Assembly: GCA_002435785.1 (NCBI GenBank)
Contig: DIUC01000051.1
Location: 1-64,000 of the forward strand
Length of the DNA stretch: 64,000 bases
Source of the DNA: Saprospiraceae bacterium UBA6168
GTDB lineage: Bacteria; Bacteroidota; Bacteroidia; Chitinophagales; Saprospiraceae
Reading direction: 5' to 3'
The position numbers were made by a program, and so were the translations under genes. The notes beneath the pieces were generated by a model, which did no database searches, had not been told where the DNA came from, and worked only from the letters and a program-made list of their open reading frames with translations. Each line of letters opens with the position of its first letter. Positions within the stretch are counted from its first letter, which is position 1. Shown here in pieces: positions 1-9,200 of this stretch.

Positions 1-19
1 CAAATGGCTAAAGTCGAGC

Positions 20-187
20 TTAGAAACTGTTTTAAAACCTCTGACGAGACAGAAAATGTCAGATTTTGAGTGATAGACGAAGAGAATTTTTGCTGGGATA
101 GCAGCGCTATCGCTGCAAAAATTGTCGCAGTATGTCGCCAAAAGATGGCGTTTTATGGCCGTTGAGGGGTTTTAAAACAGTTTCTTA
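20..187. mobile_element. MITE-like element with 17-bp terminal inverted repeats and TTA target duplication
   Basis: The 17-nt sequence GAAACTGTTTTAAAACC at 23-39 is repeated as its exact reverse complement at 168-184. The element so bounded is 162 bp long and is flanked on both sides by TTA (20-22 and 185-187), which looks like a 3-bp target-site duplication. It holds no ORF and contains smaller internal hairpins (for example TCTGAC/GTCAGA near 40-65). A TNA duplication is typical of some IS5-family subgroups, so a non-autonomous IS5-type MITE is my inference. No second copy was seen in this window. Confidence 0.6.
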
Positions 188-260
188 TTATCGCACAATT
201 GTTGGTTGTCCTTGCCCCATAAAAACGAGGTCTGACGGCATTAAGTTTGATGGAAGAATT

Positions 261-294
261 TAGGTATTGGGGCGGCGTACCGCCCCAATACCTA
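261..294 (-). terminator. Hairpin terminator after the 3734-aa adhesin gene
   Basis: A perfect 15-bp stem (261-275 with 280-294) closes on a 4-nt loop, just past the stop codon of the minus-strand gene. The sequence following it on the minus strand (AATTCTTCC) is only weakly T-rich, so a factor-independent terminator is likely but not certain. Confidence 0.6.
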
Positions 295-298
295 TTTA

Positions 299-3200
299 TT
301 AAGGAATCAAATCGAGTACAATATAATTGGCCAAAAGGCTTGTATTGCCAGTATGGGAAAGTATGGAATGCAGCAGCAATGCGGAACGGTCGTTGTTTGG
401 TCCTTGGTAAATAACCTTTCCGTCCAAGTTGAAGTCCTGCGCTTCATAACCAGGCACAATAAAGTTGGCCAGATTGGTGGCATTATTGACATCACCAACT
501 ACCCTTGAGAACAGGAAAAACACATCATTGTAAGGGCCTTGGTATATCAACTTGCCGTCACCATTGAAATCACCCCCCCAAAAGGTGCGTTTTCCAAGGT
601 TCATCCTACCAGCGGTATTGCCTCCTTTGATAGGAGTAGTTGGGTCGGTAAAGTCAACCAATGGTGGGTCGGAGACCGAAAGGTACACGGGGTATTCTGT
701 CACCATGCCCAAGTGGTTCCTGTGCCGGAGGGCAACATAGTAGTCCTCTTCTGGCATCCCTTTGAAAACGATGACAGAATCGCCTTTTTCAGAAACGATT
801 TCCCCGTTTCTTTTGAGCACGACCGTGGCATAAGCATCTACTTTGGCCAAGTTGTCAATATTGCGCAATTCGACCAAAAGCCAGTCCACTACGGCTTGGT
901 CACCAGCGACGGACAGCAGGGCTGATTCCATAATTCCGGTGCTGGTACTGAGCGGTGCGTTTACCGTGGGGTTGGTGCCACCTTGGTTGCCGCCGCCACC
1001 TGGGCTGCCTCCGCTGCCTGAGTTGCCACCGCTGGTTACATGGTTGTCAAGGGTGCAGGCAGGGAAGTAATTGGTGATATTTTGACATTCTTTTAGCACG
1101 GGCAGGAAGCTACTGATGAAGTTGACGCTGCCCGAAACACAGTATTTGTTCACCATCAAGCTCCATAACCCAGCATTCAGCAGATTGCCATTTTCAACCA
1201 ACAACACAAGTTTGTTTCCTGACATGGTACAACCTAACTCGTTGCTAAAATTGCCATTGATTATTTTTATCCTGCTATCGGACATGTACATCTTGGCACT
1301 ACTGTAATTCCTGAATTGCAGCCCAACCGTTGCCGTCACGTTTATCAAGGTGTCCAAGGAGCCATTATAACCATTGGTAAAATCCTTCCCAACCTCCAGA
1401 CAAACGTTTTCCAGCCGGCGCTTTCCACTTTCATTTGAAAAATTATGGCCGACTTTTATGATGCAATCCTTGTAATTCATGTTACAGGCACCAGTCCAAG
1501 AATTAATAAACCCCGCTGGCACATTGATGGTCGCATTAGATGCAAAAAGGGAGGACGCCTGCAACCTGATGTTGCCCGAAAGCACAGATAGACTTCCGTT
1601 GGAAACCCAAAGTTTCGCGTTGTTCTTCAGGTGCAAGTCGCCACTCGGCAGCTCCACGTCATGCTCCACGCTGATGTTTATGCCGTTCAAGCCGTTGAGG
1701 GCAGGGATATTGCCACCCAACCAAGTGGTTGGGGCCGTCCACAGACCGTTGGCAACGGTGCGAAACTGTGCCAATACTGCGCCGGGCGGGATTGGCGGTA
1801 TGAGTGGTGTACACGCCCCCTCCACATCACCGTGGCCAAGGTGTTGTTGCAGGTCCGTTGCGTTTATGAGCATGGTCTCCTGATTTGGCTGCCCCGGATT
1901 GTGGCAGATGGTGACCATCGGATACTCGATGTTGACGTAAGGGTAGGTTGGCATTTTGGAATAAGGTTCCAATAATGGCACGAGTTGTTGCGTTCGCAAG
2001 TTGTCCCGCATTTTGTTGTTGCCTCCGCCGTTGCCAACAATGGCCCCATAAAGCATGGCCTTGAGCCTCACCGCTGCCACCTTGCAGGTATCGCTTCTGC
2101 TGAGGAGGGTGGTGTTCCCACAATCGTCAATGGCCGTCCAGGATTGGGTGCTGACCAATGCCCCCCCTGCGAACGAGCTTCCTTCGCTGTGGCCGAAGGC
2201 CACCAAGTCGTCGCAGTTGTCCACCGCAAAAACATTGATGTCAGCCTTCAACTTGTTGGAAGTGGCGTTGCAGTAGAAACTTTGGCTGAACGGAATGCTG
2301 CCCTCAACGACCATCCAGGACACGTTCTCTGGTTGGTGGTTCCCGTCGAGGTAGTTCCATTCCTGTAGCCTTGCCTCAAATTTGTTGCTGGTCAAGTTCC
2401 GAGAACGGATGGTGACGGGTTGGCCGTCGTTGTTGGTCAACCCACCGATGATTAGCACGGGCTTGGTATATCTTCTGGTCAGGTTCACGGTCGTCCAGGC
2501 ATTGGTCAGGTTGATGCTGCCCGTTTCCCCGAACCTATCGCCGTTTTTGTCCATCAATGGGGCATCGGCTGGGATGGCCAAGTAGCCAATGGATTCGTTG
2601 AGCCGGTTCACTTCGGCATCCGCCGATTGTTCTTCTTGTGCGAACAGTTTCACACCCGTCCCCGTCAATTCGCTGTGTCGCAAGGTAGCGGGGTCTGGTT
2701 GGCTGGTGCTCATCAAAGAAGAGAAATACAATGGCGACGCAGGGAAGCCTTGGCTGAAGTTGATTTGCACCAAATCATGGTTGACGTTGGCAAACGTGCC
2801 AGCCTCCCACTGCATGTTGCCGTTGTGCGCACCCACTTCGATGGCCACCCATGACACGTTCTCAATACCGTGCTTGCCATCCTGGCCCTCTTCCTCTCGG
2901 AGCCGAACCTCAAAGCCCTGTCTGCCTACATGGCGCAATTGCACCGTGGCAGCCACCACATCGGCATTGGTGCTGAGGTTGGCAAACAGCACAGGCATGG
3001 ATTTGAATGTAACCGGGAACTTGATGTATTTCCAATCGTGCGTGACCCGTTGTGCCAAGCCGGCCACCAAGTTTGTCCCATTCTGCAAAGTATATAGCTG
3101 GAAGATTTCCGGCTTGGTTTGGTCAAGTACCGTAATTTTTTGGTTTCCAATGACCGAGTTTCCACAGAAGTCAGTGGCGGTCCAAGTCCTGGTGATGGTA

Positions 3201-6200
3201 TATGAGCCACAGGCCCCAGCCGAGTTCAGGGTGGAGGCTTCGTCATAGTCCATGTAGATGCCGGGACATTGGTCAAATGCCGTAACGACCTGAGAGGACG
3301 GCACCAAATCGTCGCAACTAATGGTGAGGTCAGCCGGTACGTTGGTCAAAATCGGAGCGGTATTGTCGCCCAATATCATGGTGACGACCGCCGTTTGGCA
3401 ACACCCCGCAGGTTCGTTGCACACTTGGTAGGTGAACTGGTCCGTCAGGCAGAGGAACGAATTGGGGATGTAGGTGAACTTGCCCGTCCAATCAATCGTG
3501 ACCGTACCGTGCTGTGGCTCGCTGGTGATGGAGAACTGTGGGTTGTTCAGGTTGCCATCATTGTAGGTGACACGATTGGAGTAGGTCATGCCCGGACAGG
3601 TGGTGTACTCGTCGTTCACGAGCACTGGAGCGGTCACGCCCGAGCAGTCAGGGTCGGCACAGTCCACAAGGCCATCGCCGTCGTCGTCCACGCCGTTCGT
3701 GCAGTCCTCTAAGCAAGTTTTCACAACGACGGTAACCTGGTCGGTGCTGGTGCAGCCGGAGGCAGCAGTCACAGTTACGGTGTAAGTAGTGGTAACGGCG
3801 GGAGTTACGAGCCTGGCAGCCCCGCTGCCAATGCCGTTGCTCCAAACGTAGGTATAGGGTGCAAAGCCCCCTGTCACCCCTACGCTGAGGAGGGCAGGCG
3901 TACCTGCGCAAATGGAAATATCCGCACCTGCATTGGCCGTAGGGCCGCAGTCGGGGTCGGCGCAATCCTTGAGGCCGTCGCCATCGTCATCGAGGCCGTT
4001 ATTGCAGATTTCTACACAAGGCTGCACGGTGACCACCTTTTGGGCGGTGTTGAAGCAGCCGTTGGTACTGGAAACGGTCACGGTATAGGTGGTGGTTGAG
4101 GTTGGGCTTACTGTTTGCGAAGCGCCCGAAACCCCATTGCTCCAAAGATAGCTCAAAGGGGAGGGCGCACCAGCGCCAGTGGCCGTCAAAGTGACCGTAT
4201 TGTTGGCACAAATGGTTTGATTTGACCCAGCACTGGCGGTAGGTACTGCACTGACCAAGACGGTTATTTGGGCAGTGGAGGTACAGCCGTTGCTGCCGGA
4301 CACAGTCACAGTGTAAGTGGTCGTAGTGGTTGGGGTCACCGTCTTAGTGGCACCGCTGCCGAGGCCGTTGCTCCAAGCGTAGGTATAAGGCGAAACACCC
4401 CCAGAAGCCGATGCCCATAAATTGACGGGAGTGCCAGCGCACACCGTAAAGTTGGTGCCTGCGTTGGCCACAAGGGCAGGGTTCACGGTGACGACGACCT
4501 GATCAGTGCCCGTGCAGCCATTGGCATTGGTCACGGTGACGGTGTAGGTTGTCGTGGAAATTGGGCTTACTGTAATTGATGCACCGCTACCAAGACCGTT
4601 TGACCAAGTGTAGGAGGTGCCGCCCGAAGCATTCAGGTTGGCACTGCCCCCCGGGCAAATAGCAACATCAAAGCCTGCATTTATCAGGTCCTCCTCGCTG
4701 CAATCCGGGTCGGCACAATCCACCAACCCATCTCCATCATCATCATTGCCATTGTTACAGTTTTCAATCAACAATGGTGTTGCCCAATCCTCGTCGTCCT
4801 CGCTTTGGTCGCCATCGTCGTTGTTGGGTCGGGAATCCACATCCACTTGGTCGGCAGCAAAAACTTCCGTGACGTTTTTCAATTGTGCATTGTTCAGGAT
4901 TTTGGCAGTAATGGTGAGTGTCCTCGTCTGGTTGACGGCAATGTTTGGTACGTGCCATAACCCTGAAATTGGGTCGTATGCACCTGCACCGTTATCACTA
5001 ATATACTGATAGCTTGAGGTAAGCCTATCAATGGTCAGTACCTTAGTGGCTGGGGCTGGCCCTTTATTCAAAAGCGTCAGTGTGAAAGTCACGTTTTGAC
5101 CTATCTGAGTTGTTGGCGGGTTGACGGTTTTTGTCAATTCCAAATCAATCAGCCCCGTTACCCTGACTACCACGAAAGTGATGTCGTACATGTTTGGCGT
5201 TCCGGAATCCCGTACCCTGTAAAGGAAGGTATCTAACCCAATGAAACCCGCAGGAGGCGTATAGTTGATAAAATCGTCGGCATGGTTGTCGGTGGTGCCG
5301 TTGGTATTGATGCTCACCGTTCCGCCTTTAACAGTTTGCCCATTGTTCGGGGTAGCGTTGGTGCCAGCACTCATAAGAATGATAGCATGTCCGTCAGGTT
5401 CGACGTCGTTGACCAAGACCAGTATGGTCTTGCCCACGTTCATTGACGTTTCGGTGTAGTCGGGCAAGGCATCTGGCGGTTGGTTTTTCACAAGAATAAA
5501 AACCCTTGCCGTATCACAAAGCGATGGTACCCTGTTGTCGCAAACAATGTACTGGTACTGGTCGTTGCCCGTGAAACCGGGGTTTGGCTCATATTCGGCC
5601 AATTTGCCATTCACCACCGTCACCGTTCCATTGGCAGGCTGTTGGATGCTTGGGGAAAGACTGACCGTGAGGTTGTCGAACTCTTGGTCGAAATCGTTTT
5701 CGAGCACATCCGTTTCTACATGTTGGTTAACAACCGTGGTATCGTAGTCGTCCTGAGCCACAGGCGGGTTGTTGACAAATGGTTTGACCAAAACGGAAAC
5801 CGTGCTTGTGTCACAGAGCGAAGGTGTTCCTTGGTCGCATACTTTGTACAAAAAGGTCTGCCAGCCGAGGAACCCGTCGTTCGGGGTGAATTTCAGCGTA
5901 CCGTTTCCGAGGTTGACCGCCGTACCGAATGGCGGGTTTGTCAAAAAGGTCATGGTCAAGGGAGTGCCTTCGGGGTCATAGTCGTTGATGGTGTTGTTGA
6001 TGACCACTGTTGTGCCTGTACTAACATAAGCAGTATCGGGGAGGGCGACGGGGGGTCGGTGGTTAACCAAACCAAAGTTATTGGAGCAGTCCACGTCCCC
6101 TTTGTTGAGCACCACTGCCGTTTCGATGTTGTCGGTGGTGAGTGTGCTGTTCGGCGGGAGGGAGGCGGGGTTGAGTTGAAGTACATAATAATCTTGGGAT

Positions 6201-9200
6201 GGAGGTAGGGTGTAATTGACCTCCAACTGCGGGCGGTTGGCAGCCGTTGCATGTTCGCTGGCACCAAATTGCATTTCATTATTGACGCTGGCTTCATTTG
6301 TAAATTTGAGCAATAAACCATAATTGGTGCTTGGAGAAGCCACCCAGCTTTGTACCATTGCAGGGATATCCCAGTTGTAAGAGCCATTACCAGCCACCGA
6401 AATGGTTGCCTCCGAAGTAGCATCGAAATCACCCCCAGCTGTGTTCCAATTAATGCCCGCCTTACGTTGCGCCCAGTTGGCGACCCCAGTAGTGCCAGTG
6501 CAGGTACCGGTCCCCTCAGTCCAATCGTTTGTGACCTTATGGGCACTGAAATTGGTGGCAGTATTGCTACCTCCAATTTTGGCCATCTTTAGACTTGCAG
6601 AAACAATCGTTGCATTACTGGGAATATTGGATAAGTCGAATTTAATCAACGACCGGTCAGCGGGATTTCCATTGTTGTAAAGGATGTTACAGCTTCCATA
6701 ATTTTTGGTAGTGCCACCAGTTCCTATCCAAATATTTGCATCTTCGGTGGCCGTGAGCGTTGCCGTTACAGGTGCATGCGATTGGTAGGTGATATTCAGT
6801 ACTGGGGCATTGGCAGCACCGCCGTTGTATGAGCTTGCGCTTCTGGAGCCTGTGCCCGTGATGACGAAGGCCATGCTATTGCCATCCGCCCAGCCAGGAC
6901 GGTTGACAATTTCCTGGACAACAGCTTTTATGTCGGGTGTGGTATAGGTTTGAGTGGGGAACCAGACTGGTGGGTCCCACAAGGTGGATGCTGTTGTCAG
7001 CGCTCGGTTAGAGATGTTGTTAACAGCCGTTGTGAAGGTTGGCGCATTGTCGGTTGCCTGCCCCTTAATAGTCAGTGCAGTCGTGCCGTTGTTGGAATTA
7101 GGGGAATCTGCCTGGACAGCCTTGAAGCTCAAAGTTGCTTCCTTTATAGTCGCTCCTGGGGGGATATTTATCGTATTAAAGCGCAGCCCTATTTTTTGGT
7201 TGCCGGCAGACGGGGATTCAAGGTCCTGGGAAATTTCCAGGTCCGTACTAACGAGGGACATGCCGCCTGGGCCCAAGTTAGAACCATCGGGTCCTTCTTC
7301 TTCGGCATCGTCGGTGGAGGAGTTGACAATCCGGGTTAAAGAGACGGACGATTCACCGCCGGTCTGCACGATTTGCTTGTAAGCGGCTGCATCCACATAA
7401 ATGTTGTTCCCTGTACGGGCGATCTTGATAAATTTAATACCATCGGTTGCCGCCACCTGGTAGTTGAAGGCAAGTAAGGCCGAAGCGGGTGGCGGGCTAC
7501 CTGGGTCTTTGCTATAGCCCGGCGACCAAGTGACGGCGTTGCTATAAGTTAGACCGTCCAACGAGCTGGAAATGGTGGCGCTTCCCGATGACTTGTCGGA
7601 TGCCAAATTGATGGTTACGTTGGTGCCAAAGGGAATGGTATTGGCAAACCCGAGCACCACGTAATTACTGGAGCCCATTTTTACGAAATTGCCGTTGGGC
7701 GCACCCGTTGCGTAAGAAAGGGGATAATCAGTGTTCACCGAGCCGGTAGCGGTCGTAGCATAATTGGTCACTGAAGACGAATTTACCACTACGCCATTCC
7801 CCATTTTGAAGGCATAATTGCCAAAGGCATCGGTCAGTGCCGAGTCGAGTTTGGACTCGCCTGGGTCCACTACCCCATTGGCGTTCAAGTCCTTGTAGAG
7901 CCTCACCCTGATGTTGGGGACCCCAGCGTCCCCATTGTTCAGAAAGCCGTTCAGGTTAAGGTCGTTAAAAACCATCCCCTGTATCGCCCGCCCCTCTTCT
8001 GGGTCCACACAGAGTACGTCAACGGTCACGAGGGCACTGTCACAACCATAAGAATTGCAAATTTTATAATTGAAGACATCCTGTCCGATGAAGCCCGTGT
8101 TCGGGGTGTATTTGATTTGATTGCCGACAAGCGCTATAGCACCGTTGTCCGGCGGGTTGGACACACCCAAAAAAGTCGTCAGGCCCAACTTGCTGGGATC
8201 TAAGTCATTGGACTGAACGGCAATGGTTATTGGTGTATTTATGTAGGTCAAACCATAGTCGTTGATCGCATCGGGCGGGTAGGTGGGTATGGGCACGCAT
8301 GGGCCAAAGCATCCTGCCAACTCGTACTGAATCTGCACGTTGTCGAACTTGAATTTTTCGCCCCCTGAGCCAGCATGGCGGCGGAACCTGACCCGTACAT
8401 CCGAACCGAGTGTGCCAAAGATGGCTTTCAAATCGAAACTTTCCGTAGAGCTGGCGGGGCTACTACTATTGAAAAGCTTCAATGTAGAGTAGTTGCTTCC
8501 GCCGTTATTGGAAAACTCCACTGCATACACGTCGTCACCATTCAGGTTATGGCCATTGACGGTGAAGGACAATATTGCTGAGTTGGTGTTTAACAGATTG
8601 GCCCCCCGGTAAATCGCAAAGCTGCCGTCAACTGCACATTCCACCAGTCCACCCGTGGCTTTTATTTTGCCAGACCCCGCCAATCCATCGTCTCCTTCCT
8701 CTGTCCAGATGGTTGACCAGTTTTGGGAGCCGGTGTTGTTGGTATAAGCATTGGTCGGAAAATTGTCCGCTACGGAGTGGCTGCTTCCGCCAAATTGGGT
8801 AGTCTGCCCGACAAGGCAGCCATCGCCGGTAATGGTAATGGAGACTACGGCCTGATCGCACAGTCCTTTGGGGTTGCAGATTTGATAGGTGAAATTGTCG
8901 GTACCCTTGTAATCGTGGTCAGGCTGGTATTTTATGGTCTTGTCATCCTGCAGGCCAATTTCGCCATATTGCGGTTGTGTAAGAATGGTTAGAGTTAATG
9001 GCAAGTCTTGTGGGTCGCTGTCATTGAACAGCACATCAATATAAGTTGAATGATCTTCGCAAATGGTCACTGCGTCATCGTTCGCCACCGGGACCGCACT
9101 CAGACAGTTCATGTCCACATATCGTACACCATTGATACAAGGCTTGTTCGCACCCGTGGCCCTTGTGAAACGCAGCCTTCGCATAGCACCGGTGACAGGC

